Shown: piece by piece, positions 1 to 8,229 of the stretch
How the letters are laid out: each line of letters starts with the position of its first letter
How positions within the stretch are numbered: the first letter of the stretch is position 1
NCBI RefSeq assembly: GCF_001428895.1
Contig: NZ_LMJA01000022.1
Location: 359,001-411,818 of the forward strand
Direction: 5' to 3'
Source of the DNA: Mycobacterium sp. Root265
GTDB taxonomy: Bacteria > Actinomycetota > Actinomycetes > Mycobacteriales > Mycobacteriaceae
DNA: 52,818 nucleotides
The notes under the pieces: generated by a model
Databases searched by the model: none
What the model saw: the letters and a program-made list of their open reading frames with translations, nothing else
What the model was told of the DNA's origin: nothing
Translations under genes and position numbers: made by a program

Positions 1-108
1 GGCCTGCCGCAGCTTCCCCCGCCGCCCCCGCTCGGCCTGCCGCAGCTTCCCCCGCCGCCCACGATCGGCCTGCCGCAGCTTCCCCCGCCGCCCACGATCG
101 GCCTGCCC
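1..108. repeat. 33-bp tandem repeat, three units plus a partial fourth
   Basis: Units start at 1, 34 and 67, and a partial unit starts at 100. Units 2 and 3 are identical at the DNA level; unit 1 differs only in its last codons (CCGCTC instead of ACGATC). The period is a multiple of three, so copy-number change keeps the reading frame of the proline-rich protein. The array may extend further upstream. Confidence 0.9.
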
Positions 109-168
109 AGGTTCGGCAACACGAACATCTGCGGACCGCAATTGCTGTTCTTCCGGCCCTGCCTCTGA
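1..168 (+). CDS. C-terminal part of a proline-rich repeat protein (5' end outside window)
   Basis: The frame is open from the first base to a TGA at 166-168. It encodes three copies of an 11-residue unit, GLPQLPPPPTI or close variants, followed by a short tail containing two cysteines and ending FFRPCL. Such Pro-rich tails occur on exported or wall-associated mycobacterial proteins, but no signal peptide or domain can be judged because the start lies outside the window. The next gene begins 3 nt after the stop, so the two may be co-transcribed. Function unknown. Confidence 0.6.
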   Translation, partial: GLPQLPPPPPLGLPQLPPPPTIGLPQLPPPPTIGLPRFGNTNICGPQLLFFRPCL

Positions 169-171
169 GCC

Positions 172-597
172 ATGCCGCTCTCTCGGGAAGAACGCGAACA
201 GTTTCTTGCTGAGCCCCACGTGGCCGCTCTGTCGGTGAGTGCCGGGAAAGATCGCGGCCCGTTGACCGTGCCGATCTGGTACCAGTACACGCCGGGCGGT
301 CAGCCCTGGTTCATCACCGGCACCGGATCGCGCAAGCACCGCCTCATCGAGGCCGCCGGCTATCTGTCGCTGATGGTCGACCGGGTCGAACCCACCGTGC
401 GTTATGTGGCGGTGGACGGTGCGGTCGACCGGATCGAAGAGGGCACCGACGAGCAGCTCGTCGAGATGACCAAGCGCTACCTGCCGCCTGAGGCGGTCGA
501 ACCGTATCTGGAGATGGCCCGCCGCGAGCACGGCCCCAGCGTGGCGGTGTATCTGAAACCGCAGCACTGGTTGTCGGCCGATATGGGCGGCTTCTAA
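172..597 (+). CDS. PPOX-like (FDOR) flavin/deazaflavin-binding protein
   Basis: A 141-residue protein of the pyridoxamine 5'-phosphate oxidase-like split beta-barrel fold. The N-terminal pattern (an LAEPHVAALSV-type strand, then GPLTVPIWYQY and a GSRKHRLI segment) is typical of this superfamily, which is very abundant in mycobacteria and binds FMN, F420 or heme. The length fits a single-domain member. Which cofactor it uses and its substrate cannot be read from sequence. The ATG lies 3 nt after the upstream stop. Its stop overlaps the convergent TetR gene by 4 bp. Confidence 0.75.
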   Translation: MPLSREEREQFLAEPHVAALSVSAGKDRGPLTVPIWYQYTPGGQPWFITGTGSRKHRLIEAAGYLSLMVDRVEPTVRYVAVDGAVDRIEEGTDEQLVEMTKRYLPPEAVEPYLEMARREHGPSVAVYLKPQHWLSADMGGF

Positions 598-1133
598 CTC
601 AGCCCCAGCGCGGCCAGCGCCCCGGTGATACCGGCGGCCCGCAGTTCCTCGGCGGGCGCATCCGCAAACTGCATGCAGCAGTCCTGCAGTCCGCCCAGCG
701 CGATGACGGCGCGCACCGCTTGCTCCAGGGTCTGATCCGGCCCGAAGATCACCCGGCCGAGTCGCTCACGCCAGGCCAGCATGCTGTCGATCAGCCCGAG
801 ATCGGCGATGGTGCTCAGTTCGGACACCACGGTCACCAGGTCGACCCGGTGGGCGTAGAAGTAGTCGAAGTAGCCCTCCAGCAGCCGGGTGGGCGTCAGG
901 CCAGGGGTCTGCTCGCACTCCACCACGAACTGTTCGCCGCCGTCGATCAGCGGCGCGACGATGCTGCGCACCAGGTCTTCCCGCGACGAAAAGTGGTAGT
1001 ACAGCGCCGGTTTGGTGATGCCCAGCCTGGCCGCGATGTCCTGCAGGCTGGTGCGCTGCACGCCCTTTTCCGCGAAGAGTTCGCGGGCCACATTCTGGAT
1101 CCGTTGGCGGGTGTCCGACCGTGGCGCGCTCAC
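594..1133 (-). CDS. TetR-family transcriptional regulator
   Basis: A 179-residue TetR protein. The N-terminal helix-turn-helix is clear: RQRIQNVARELFAEKG, then TSLQDIAARLGITKPALYYHF and the SREDLV segment. The C-terminal half is a helical ligand-binding domain of unknown specificity. The start is GTG at 1131-1133, with a TAGGGT -10-like box (1140-1145, minus strand) only 6 nt upstream, so the mRNA may be leaderless. The gene diverges from the FAD monooxygenase, and two palindromes occupy the intergenic space. It most likely represses that gene and itself. Confidence 0.85.
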   Translation of the reverse strand: MSAPRSDTRQRIQNVARELFAEKGVQRTSLQDIAARLGITKPALYYHFSSREDLVRSIVAPLIDGGEQFVVECEQTPGLTPTRLLEGYFDYFYAHRVDLVTVVSELSTIADLGLIDSMLAWRERLGRVIFGPDQTLEQAVRAVIALGGLQDCCMQFADAPAEELRAAGITGALAALGLS

Positions 1134-1146
1134 GTACCCACCCTAA

Positions 1147-1196
1147 CTGACCGATCGTTAAGTAAGGTGGGGTACAGTCACTTACCGACCGTTAAG
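1147..1196. promoter_or_regulatory. Two TetR-type operators and divergent promoters
   Basis: Two related imperfect palindromes lie at 1147-1162 (CTGACCGATCGTTAAG) and 1181-1196 (CTTACCGACCGTTAAG), both followed by GTAAGG. A TACAGT -10 box for the monooxygenase (1173-1178) sits between them, so site 2 would cover its transcription start, and the monooxygenase ribosome-binding site (AAGGAG, from 1198) follows directly. Site 1 abuts the -10 box of the tetR gene. Binding by the adjacent TetR is inferred. Confidence 0.6.
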
Positions 1197-1209
1197 TAAG
1201 GAGCGTGAC

Positions 1210-2418
1210 ATGCGGGTTCTCATTTCCGGAGCGAGCATTGCCGGACCGGTGCTGGCCTACTGGCTGAACCGTCGTGGTTTCGAGGTCACCGTGGTCGAGC
1301 GCGCACCGCACCTGCGCAAGACCGGCGGGCACGCGATCGACCTGTTCGGGCCGGCCATGGAGATCGCCGAGAAGATGGGTGTGCTCGACGCCGTGATGGC
1401 CCACGCCACCGGCACCGAGCGGATCTACTTCCACCGCCGCGGCGCCCGGCGTCCGGCGTATATCGACTACGGAAAGTTGTCGTCCGCGCTGTCGGACCGT
1501 CACGTCGAGATCATGCGTGACGATTTGAGCGAGATCTTCTACGACGCCGGCCGCGAAGCGGTCGAGTACCTGTTCGGCGATCACATCACCGGCATCGGCG
1601 AGGACGGCGAGGTGACGTTCGCCCACCATGCGCCGCGACGGTTCGATCTGGTGATCGGCGCCGACGGGCTGCACTCCGGGGTGCGGCAGCTGGTCTTCGG
1701 ACCGGACTCGGGACACACCGAGTTCCTGGGCGCCTACCTCTCGGTGGTTTCGGTGCCGAAATCGCTTGCCCGCGATGGGGACATGACGGGATACATCGAC
1801 GTGGACCGCACTGCGATGATCTACACCGCCGATCATCTCGATGACGGGCGGGCGGTCTTTCTCTTCCGGCCGGCGAACGACTTCCGCTACGACCACCGCG
1901 ATACGGCGAGCCAGCAGCGCCAGCTGCACGACCGGTTCGCCGGGATGAGCACCGAGGTGGACCGCTGGCTCGACGAGCTCGGGCGCACACCGGCGTTCTA
2001 TTTCAATGCCATCACCCAGCTGCAGCTGACCAGCTGGTCGCGAGGCCGGGTGACCCTGGTCGGCGACGCCGGCTACTGCCCGGGCCCCGCGGTCGGCGGC
2101 AGCACCAGCCTCGCGGTGATCGGTGCCTACGTGCTGGCCGGCGAGCTGCAACGGGCCGGGGGCGATCCGGCCGTCGGGTACGCCGCCTACGAGCGGGTGA
2201 TGCGCGAGCCGGTGATCGGCGCCCGGGCGCTGGCCAAATCCATGGCCAAGAGCATTCTGCCGTCCTCACCGCTCGGGGTCCGGGCGCTGATCGGTGCGGG
2301 TCGGCTGATCTCGGTGTTGCCGGAGCCGCTGACCGCCGCGCTGGCGGGGTTGAACAGCAAGGGCATCCGGCTCTACGACTCGATCGAGGTGCCGCAGTAC
2401 GCGTCAACCGGCGTCTGA
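1210..2418 (+). CDS. FAD-dependent aromatic-type monooxygenase (PHBH fold)
   Basis: A 402-residue class A flavoprotein monooxygenase. The N-terminal Rossmann motif is GASIAGPVLAYWL, the middle DG-type motif is near LVIGADGLHSGVR, and the third FAD motif is LVGDAGYCPGPAVGGST. This layout matches the p-hydroxybenzoate hydroxylase/TetX group, which uses NAD(P)H and O2 to hydroxylate small molecules. The substrate is unknown; control by a TetR regulator suggests induction by a xenobiotic or phenolic compound. The ATG follows a good AAGGAG site. The 3' end overlaps the convergent GGDEF gene by 15 bp. Confidence 0.85.
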   Translation: MRVLISGASIAGPVLAYWLNRRGFEVTVVERAPHLRKTGGHAIDLFGPAMEIAEKMGVLDAVMAHATGTERIYFHRRGARRPAYIDYGKLSSALSDRHVEIMRDDLSEIFYDAGREAVEYLFGDHITGIGEDGEVTFAHHAPRRFDLVIGADGLHSGVRQLVFGPDSGHTEFLGAYLSVVSVPKSLARDGDMTGYIDVDRTAMIYTADHLDDGRAVFLFRPANDFRYDHRDTASQQRQLHDRFAGMSTEVDRWLDELGRTPAFYFNAITQLQLTSWSRGRVTLVGDAGYCPGPAVGGSTSLAVIGAYVLAGELQRAGGDPAVGYAAYERVMREPVIGARALAKSMAKSILPSSPLGVRALIGAGRLISVLPEPLTAALAGLNSKGIRLYDSIEVPQYASTGV

Positions 2419-3375
2419 GCCGCCGCGGCGCGCACTGTCGCGTCCCCGGTACAGCTCGGTGTCGGCCTGCGCGTACAGATCGGCGATGTCGACCGGTCCC
2501 GACGTCCGGGTGGCGGTGCCGATGCTGACCCGCGGTGTCCTCGACCGCACGTCAGCCAGGAACCCCTCCACGTTGTCCCCGGCGATACAGGCTGCGAACT
2601 CGTCACCGCCGAGCCGCGCGAGCACGGCGCCCTTCGGCGCCGCGCGTGCCCAGTGCCGGGCGTACTCGACGATCAGACGGTCCCCCGCGGGGTGGCCCTG
2701 GGTGTCGTTGAGCCCCTTCAGATCATCGATGTCGAGCGCGACGATGGTGAGCGCCGACGGTCCGCGGCCCGCGGCGAGCAGGTCGGTGGTCGCGATCTCC
2801 CACCCGGCCCGGTTCAGCAGCCCGGTGAGCGGATCGGTGCAGGCCGCGGTGAACATCGCCCGCATCAGCAACCCGAAGGATTCGGCCGCACCGGCGACCG
2901 CCACCACGATGATCAGGAAGGTGATGACTCCCACGTGCGGCGCCGGCGCGACGGCGACCGCCACCACACAGGCCAGGATCAGGAAGCCGATGAGCACCCA
3001 CGCCTGCCGGGGCGGATGAAAGGCCCGGATGTACATCGCCAGAAACATCGGCGCGATCAGGCAGACGTACTCAGCGGTGATGCTGATGTGAAACGCCATC
3101 ACGATGGGGGTGGCGATGACGGCCACCGCGGTGGCGAACATGGCCCGGTTCGGCCTGACGGCCAGCTGCGCGAGGCCCAGCACACCCAGCACGATGGCGA
3201 TGATGCCGCCGACGGGGTTGCCGTAGGTCAGATCGGTGCGGACCGGGAAGAGGGTGAAGACCACACCGTAGGTGTAGAGAAATGTCGTCGCGCCAAGGTA
3301 GATGCGCAGCAGTATGACACGTTGCTCGACGACGAAATGACTTCTCGCCCCGGCGAGCGAGGTGATGCGGGACAT
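2404..3375 (-). CDS. Membrane GGDEF protein, probable diguanylate cyclase
   Basis: A 323-residue protein with about six hydrophobic segments in residues 20-180 and a C-terminal GGDEF domain (about 185-315). The signature is intact: ALDIDDLKGLNDTQGHPAGD contains the metal-binding and nucleotide-binding residues, and ARLGGDEFAA is the active-site loop. I see no RxxD inhibitory site at the usual position before GGDEF, so product inhibition may be lacking. It would make cyclic di-GMP from two GTP in response to a membrane signal. It follows the AMP-ligase gene by 15 bp on the same strand, suggesting one operon. Confidence 0.85.
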   Translation of the reverse strand: MSRITSLAGARSHFVVEQRVILLRIYLGATTFLYTYGVVFTLFPVRTDLTYGNPVGGIIAIVLGVLGLAQLAVRPNRAMFATAVAVIATPIVMAFHISITAEYVCLIAPMFLAMYIRAFHPPRQAWVLIGFLILACVVAVAVAPAPHVGVITFLIIVVAVAGAAESFGLLMRAMFTAACTDPLTGLLNRAGWEIATTDLLAAGRGPSALTIVALDIDDLKGLNDTQGHPAGDRLIVEYARHWARAAPKGAVLARLGGDEFAACIAGDNVEGFLADVRSRTPRVSIGTATRTSGPVDIADLYAQADTELYRGRDSARRGGSDAG

Positions 3376-3390
3376 GACCGACAGCCTGCT

Positions 3391-4863
3391 CTACGTCGCG
3401 GGCCGATACAAAGCGACCACACCGGGCGCGCTCACCTTGAGCGACGGGGTGCGCGGCAGCTCGTCGACGAAGGTGACCGACACCGGGACATGATGGGCCG
3501 GTAGCGCTTCGCGCACCGCCGCCAGCAGATCGTCTTCGGTCACGGTGGCGCCGGGAACGGTCTCGACGGCCGCGAAGGGCACCTCGCCGAGCCGGGCATC
3601 GGGCACCCCGACCACGCCGGCGTCGCGCACCTCGGGGTGCGAGATGAGCACGCCCCGAACGGTTTCCGGTATGATCTTGAAGCCGCCCCGGTTGATCGCG
3701 CCATCCGCGCGGCCGTGCAGGGTGATGAACCCGTCCTCGTCGACCGATGCGATATCGGTGGTGCGCACCCAGTCCGGGCCCAACAGGGGCACCTTCGCGG
3801 TGAGGATGCCCTGCTCACCGGTCGGCACCGCGGCACCGGTATCGCCGTCGATGATGCGGACCTCGACACCGGGCAGTGCGCGCCCGGAACTGGCGCGTTT
3901 GCGCGCGCCGAACTCGCGGTAGAGATCCGGTGTCCAGGTGCACACCGATCCGGCGAACTCCGTTGCACCGTAGGCGGTGAGCACCGGGATGCCGTAGCGC
4001 TGCTCGAAGGCGTCGCGGGTGGGTACATCGAGCGGACCCGACGCGCTCATCACGTACTGCAGCGAGGACAGGTCGGCGGCGGGCAGCTCGGCCTCCAGCA
4101 ACATGCGCACCACCGCGGGTTGCACCCCGACGCGTTGCAGGCCATGGGTTTTGACCACGTCCACCCAGGCAGGCACGCTGAAGCGCTCCATCAGCACCAT
4201 GCGCTTACCGACGTAAACCCCGGTGACCAGCTGACAGACCCCGCCGATCCCGCCGAGCGGCCAGTAGACCAGTTCCGGGGGTTCGTCGGGCGCGGCCTGT
4301 CCCCCGGTCACGCTGAACACGGTGTGCTCCAGCACCGCGGCGCGGACCACGAAACGCTTTGGCGGGCCGGTGGTTCCGCTGGTGAGGATGGCCAGGGCGC
4401 CATCCAGCCGCGGACGCTGCCGGGTGGTGCCGGCTGCGGTGAGGGCGGTCACTTCGGCACCCAGCGAGACGCCGGCCGCGCCGATGCGGTGGATCGCGGT
4501 CGTGACGGCGTCGGTCCAGTCCTGCGGGTCGGCCAGTACCGCGGCGACATCGAGGCGTTCGATGTCGGCGGCGATCGCCTCGGGTGACTGGAAGGAGTAG
4601 ATCATCGCCACCGGTCGTCCGGTCGCCAGCGCCGCGATGGTCGCAGCGGCGTGCGGATAGCGGTTGCGCACCACCAGGCCGACGGGTGCGTCCGGGGCGA
4701 GGCCGGCGGCGTCGAGCAGCGCGGTGACGGCGGCGCCGTACGCGGCGACCTCGTCACCGGAATACCAGCGGCCCCCGAACTCGATGCAGGGCCGGTCACC
4801 GTAGCTCGTCAGCCCTGCCGCAAACCTTTCGGTAAAGCTTTCGGTCACCGGCCCATTGTGCAC
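3391..4863 (-). CDS. AMP-forming acyl-CoA synthetase/ligase (ANL superfamily)
   Basis: A 490-residue ANL enzyme, a FadD-like relative that adenylates a carboxylic acid and usually transfers it to CoA. Motifs seen are the phosphate loop ILTSGTTGPPK (160-169), YGATEFAG, TTDIASVDEDGFITLHGR, the hinge GRADGAINRGGFKI, and the C-terminal LPRTPSLKVS with the likely catalytic lysine. The substrate is unknown. The start used here is GTG at 4863, 6 nt after the stop of the GlxA-type regulator; a second GTG at 4848 is also possible. It probably shares a transcript with the regulator and the GGDEF gene. Confidence 0.8.
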   Translation of the reverse strand: MHNGPVTESFTERFAAGLTSYGDRPCIEFGGRWYSGDEVAAYGAAVTALLDAAGLAPDAPVGLVVRNRYPHAAATIAALATGRPVAMIYSFQSPEAIAADIERLDVAAVLADPQDWTDAVTTAIHRIGAAGVSLGAEVTALTAAGTTRQRPRLDGALAILTSGTTGPPKRFVVRAAVLEHTVFSVTGGQAAPDEPPELVYWPLGGIGGVCQLVTGVYVGKRMVLMERFSVPAWVDVVKTHGLQRVGVQPAVVRMLLEAELPAADLSSLQYVMSASGPLDVPTRDAFEQRYGIPVLTAYGATEFAGSVCTWTPDLYREFGARKRASSGRALPGVEVRIIDGDTGAAVPTGEQGILTAKVPLLGPDWVRTTDIASVDEDGFITLHGRADGAINRGGFKIIPETVRGVLISHPEVRDAGVVGVPDARLGEVPFAAVETVPGATVTEDDLLAAVREALPAHHVPVSVTFVDELPRTPSLKVSAPGVVALYRPAT

Positions 4864-4869
4864 CCGGTG

Positions 4870-5832
4870 CTACCCGGTGAAGCAACTGCGGTAATCGCTG
4901 GGCGTGGTGTGCATCTGCTTGACGAAGTGGTGACGGAAGGTCACCGGGGACTCGAACCCGACCCGCGCCGAGATCTGTTCGACCGAGAGGTGGGAGGACT
5001 CCAGCAGCGCGAGGCTGGCCTGGATGCGCTGCTCGATGAGCCATTTGATCGGCGTGGTCCCGGTGGCCTTGGCGAACTGGCGCAGATAGCTGCGCCGCGA
5101 CATCGCCGACTGGGCAGCCAGCTCGTCGAGGGCGATCGGCTTGTCGAGATGCTCGATGGCCCAAGCCATTCCGGCGGCGATCCGGCCATCGGCGGTGGGC
5201 TCGGGAACGGGCGTGTCGATGTACTGCGCCTGCCCGCCGGCACGGTGCGGTGAGATCACCAGGCGCCGCGCGACGTCATTGGCCGCCCGCATCCCGTGAT
5301 CGGTGCGCACGATGTGCAGGCAGAGGTCCAGGCCCGCGGCACAGCCCGCGCTGGTGAGTACCCGCCCGTTGTCGACGTACAGCGGCGCCGGGTCGACGTC
5401 GATCTCGGGGTACCGCCGGGCCAGCAGGTCGGCATAGATCCAGTGGGTGGTGGCCGTGCGGCCGTCCAGCACACCGGCGGCGGCCAGTGCGAAGGCTCCG
5501 GAGCAGATCGAGACCAGCCGGGCGCCGCGGCCGTCGGCGGCCCGGATCGCCTCGACGAGTCCACCCGAGGGCGGTTGATCCACATCGCGCACGCTGGGAA
5601 TCAGCACGGTATCCGCGGCGGCCAGGTCCTCGATGCCGTAGGACGTGCGCACCACCGCCCCGCCGAGCATCCGGATCTCGGGCTGTTCCGAGCACAATTT
5701 CACCGCGTATCCGGTGGGCGCGACGCCGGCGGAGAATCGGCCGGCCAGTTCGGCCATGCCGAAGATCTCCGCGGCCAGCCCGGACTCGAAGCCCGTCATG
5801 CCGTCGTAGGCCAGGATCGCGACCGTGTGCAT
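4870..5832 (-). CDS. GlxA-type AraC regulator with DJ-1/PfpI domain
   Basis: A 320-residue regulator with an N-terminal DJ-1/PfpI-like domain (about 1-190) and a C-terminal AraC helix-turn-helix domain (about 215-315). The elbow motif VSICSGAFALAAAGVLDGR and TTHW are typical of GlxA/FtrA-type regulators, where the N-terminal domain senses rather than catalyses. The DNA-binding part contains ISARVGFESPVTFRHHFVK, the second AraC recognition region. It heads an operon with the AMP ligase and GGDEF genes, so it probably controls them. The ligand is unknown. Confidence 0.85.
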   Translation of the reverse strand: MHTVAILAYDGMTGFESGLAAEIFGMAELAGRFSAGVAPTGYAVKLCSEQPEIRMLGGAVVRTSYGIEDLAAADTVLIPSVRDVDQPPSGGLVEAIRAADGRGARLVSICSGAFALAAAGVLDGRTATTHWIYADLLARRYPEIDVDPAPLYVDNGRVLTSAGCAAGLDLCLHIVRTDHGMRAANDVARRLVISPHRAGGQAQYIDTPVPEPTADGRIAAGMAWAIEHLDKPIALDELAAQSAMSRRSYLRQFAKATGTTPIKWLIEQRIQASLALLESSHLSVEQISARVGFESPVTFRHHFVKQMHTTPSDYRSCFTG

Positions 5833-5838
5833 GTCACT

Positions 5839-5844
5839 ATCTTA
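5839..5844 (-). promoter_or_regulatory. -10 box of the GlxA-type regulator, leaderless
   Basis: TAAGAT on the minus strand ends 6 nt before the ATG at 5832, so transcription would begin at about the start codon. No Shine-Dalgarno sequence lies in the short gap. This is the common mycobacterial arrangement for leaderless mRNAs. No -35 box is obvious. Confidence 0.45.
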
Positions 5845-5903
5845 ACGAACAGAGGCCTCAGTGCCACTGTTCGACCCGGTGCCCTTCCGGCATCGTCGAG
5901 AAC

Positions 5904-6068
5904 ATGACGAAGCAACGCAAGCCTTTCCGCACTCTCGCGGCCTTCGCCGCCGGCCTGCACACCGCCCACGGCCTGGCTCACGGGGTGCGCCCCGCCAAGG
6001 CCTCGAACGCAAGAAACCCCCGGGCTCGCCGCTTCGAGGACGGTGAGGCCGGGGGTTCTTGGGTCTAG
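5904..6068 (+). CDS. Possible small basic protein (54 aa), doubtful
   Basis: An ATG-started frame encodes 54 residues, beginning MTKQRKPFRTLAAFAAGLHT, rich in Arg, Ala and His. Only a weak purine stretch precedes it. Its last third runs through the hairpin that appears to terminate fadB, which argues against it or means the hairpin serves both strands. I recognise no family. Confidence 0.25.
   Translation: MTKQRKPFRTLAAFAAGLHTAHGLAHGVRPAKASNARNPRARRFEDGEAGGSWV
6011..6060. terminator. Hairpin terminator after fadB
   Basis: An inverted repeat with AAGAAACCCCCGG on one side and CCGGGGGTTCTT on the other forms a long GC-rich stem with one bulged A. It lies 12 nt beyond the fadB stop on the minus strand. 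The stem is extended by further partial pairing toward the loop. There is no long U tract, as is usual in mycobacteria. Confidence 0.65.
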
Positions 6069-6072
6069 CTGG

Positions 6073-8220
6073 TTACGCCTCCAGCGAGGCGGGCGGGTTG
6101 AACCGGTCGCCGTAGCGGGCGGCCAGTTCCTTGGCCCGGGCCACGAACGCGGCCTTGCCGACACCGAGGGGTCCCTCGTAGCCGACGATGAACTGCGCGG
6201 AGCCACCGGTGTACGGCGGGAAGCCGATACCCATGATGGAGCCGATGTTCGCGTCGGCGGTCGTGGTGAGCACGCCCTCGTCGATGCACTTCTGGGTTTC
6301 CAGCGCCTCGGCGAAGAGCATGCGGTCGATCGCGTCCTGCAGCGGGATCTCGGTGGTACCCGAGTTGAAGGTCTCCTTCAGTCCCGGCCACAGCCCGGTG
6401 CGCTTGCCGTCGACGTACTCGTAGAAACCGGCGCCCTTGAGCCGCGAGGGGCGCCCGATCTCGATCATCTTCTCCACGACGGCCTCGGCCGGGTGCGGCA
6501 CGTGGGTGCCACCGGCCTCTTCGACGCCCTGGCGGGTCGCGACGGCGATCTTGTGCATGAGCTCCAGGTTGAGCTCATCGGAGAGCTGCAGCGGTGCCGC
6601 CGGGTAACCGGCCTGCGCGCCCGCCTGCTCGATGCTGGCGGGCTCGACGCCCTCACCCAGCATCGCCAGTGCCTCGTTGACGAAGGTGCCGATGACCCGG
6701 CTGGTGAAGAAGCCGCGGCTGTCGTTGACCACGATCGGGGTCTTCTTGATCGCCAGGGTGTAGTCGAACACCCGGGCCAGCGCCTCGTCGGAGGTCTTCT
6801 CGCCCTTGATGATCTCCACCAGCGGCATCTTGTCGACCGGCGAGAAGAAGTGGATACCGATGAAGTCCTCCTGGCGCTTCACCCCACTGGCCAGGCCGGT
6901 GATGGGCAGCGTGGAGGTGTTGGAGCCGAGGAGGGCGTTGGGCTCGACGATGTCCTCGATCTCCTGGAACACCTTGTGCTTGAGTTCCTGGCTCTCGAAG
7001 ACGGCCTCGATCACGAAGTCGACACCGGCGAAGTCCGCCGCGTCGGCCGTCGGGGTGATCTTCGAAAGCAACGCAGCAGATCGTTCTTCGGTGGTCTTGC
7101 CACGCTTGAGCGCCTTGGCCTCGATGGCCTCGGAGTAGGCCTTGCCCTTCTGGGCGGCTTCGATGGTGACGTCCTTGAGCACGACGTCATAGCCGGCCTT
7201 GGCCGAGACGTAGGCGATACCGGCGCCCATCATGCCCGCGCCCAGCACGCCGATCTTGCGGATCTCGACCGGCGCGATGCCCTCGGGCCGCGAGGCACCG
7301 CCGTTGATGGCCTGCAGATCCAGGAAGAACGCCTGGATCATGTTCTTGGCGACCTGGCCGGTGACCAGCTGGGTGAAGTAACGGCTCTCGATGCGGGTGG
7401 CGGTGTCGAAGTCGACCTGCGCGCCCTCGACGGCCGCGTTCAGGATCGCTCGCGGCGCCGGCATCGGTGCACCCTTGAGCTGCTTCTTCAGCAGCGCCGG
7501 GAAGGACGGCAGGATGCCGGCCAGGCCGGGGCTGGACGGGGTGCCACCGGGCATCTTGTAGCCCTTGACATCCCACGGCTGCACGCCACCCTCGGGGTTG
7601 TCCTTGATCCACTTCTTCGCGGCCGGAACCAGCTCGTCGACACTCTTGACGAGCTCGTCGACCAGCCCGATCTCCTTGGCCTTGGCCGGGCTGAACCGCG
7701 TGCCCTGGCTCAGGACCTCCATGAACGCCTTCTGGATGCCGAACAGCCGCACGGTGCGGGCCACGCCGCCACCGCCGGGCAGCAGGCCCAGGGTCACCTC
7801 GGGCAGGCCGATGACGACGCCCTTGACGTCGGCGGCGATGCGGTGGTGGGTGGCCAGCGCGATCTCCAGGCCACCACCGAGCGCGGCGCCGTTGATGGCG
7901 GTGACGACGGGCTTGCCGAGGGTCTCCAGCTTGCGCAGGTCGGCCTTGATGAACTCGACCTCGTCGAACGCCTGCTGGGCGTCATCGGGACCGATGTTGA
8001 TCATGCCCTTGAGGTCGCCGCCGGCGAAGAAGGTCTTCTTCGCGCTGGCGATGACCACGCCGGTGATCGAATCCTTCTCGGCCACAAGGCGTTCCACCGC
8101 ATTGTGCATGGATTCCTTGTAGTGCTCGTTCATCACGTTGGCCGAGCCGGTGGGGTCGTCCAGCGTCAGCGTGACGATGCCGTCGGCATCCTGGTCCCAC
8201 TGAATGGTGTTCTCTGCCAT
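6073..8220 (-). CDS. fadB: Fatty acid oxidation multifunctional protein FadB
   Basis: A 715-residue fusion of enoyl-CoA hydratase and 3-hydroxyacyl-CoA dehydrogenase, the alpha subunit of the trifunctional beta-oxidation complex. The hydratase part shows AALGGGLEIALA and LGLLPGGGGVAR with the two expected glutamates. The dehydrogenase part begins at IGVLGAGMMGAGIAYVSA (NAD-binding), followed by SNTSTLPI and GIHFFSPVDKMPLVEII. It follows fadA by 9 bp, as in the M. tuberculosis Rv0859-Rv0860 pair, and its length is close to Rv0860. The product forms a complex with FadA in the cytoplasm. Confidence 0.95.
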   Translation of the reverse strand: MAENTIQWDQDADGIVTLTLDDPTGSANVMNEHYKESMHNAVERLVAEKDSITGVVIASAKKTFFAGGDLKGMINIGPDDAQQAFDEVEFIKADLRKLETLGKPVVTAINGAALGGGLEIALATHHRIAADVKGVVIGLPEVTLGLLPGGGGVARTVRLFGIQKAFMEVLSQGTRFSPAKAKEIGLVDELVKSVDELVPAAKKWIKDNPEGGVQPWDVKGYKMPGGTPSSPGLAGILPSFPALLKKQLKGAPMPAPRAILNAAVEGAQVDFDTATRIESRYFTQLVTGQVAKNMIQAFFLDLQAINGGASRPEGIAPVEIRKIGVLGAGMMGAGIAYVSAKAGYDVVLKDVTIEAAQKGKAYSEAIEAKALKRGKTTEERSAALLSKITPTADAADFAGVDFVIEAVFESQELKHKVFQEIEDIVEPNALLGSNTSTLPITGLASGVKRQEDFIGIHFFSPVDKMPLVEIIKGEKTSDEALARVFDYTLAIKKTPIVVNDSRGFFTSRVIGTFVNEALAMLGEGVEPASIEQAGAQAGYPAAPLQLSDELNLELMHKIAVATRQGVEEAGGTHVPHPAEAVVEKMIEIGRPSRLKGAGFYEYVDGKRTGLWPGLKETFNSGTTEIPLQDAIDRMLFAEALETQKCIDEGVLTTTADANIGSIMGIGFPPYTGGSAQFIVGYEGPLGVGKAAFVARAKELAARYGDRFNPPASLEA

Positions 8221-8229
8221 GACTTTTCC

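Noticed and set aside
1-108. CRISPR array
   Set aside because: The repeats are contiguous and in-frame coding units with no spacers.
5904-6068. Confident annotation of the 54-codon frame as a gene
   Set aside because: Weak start signals and overlap with the fadB terminator hairpin; listed only as doubtful.
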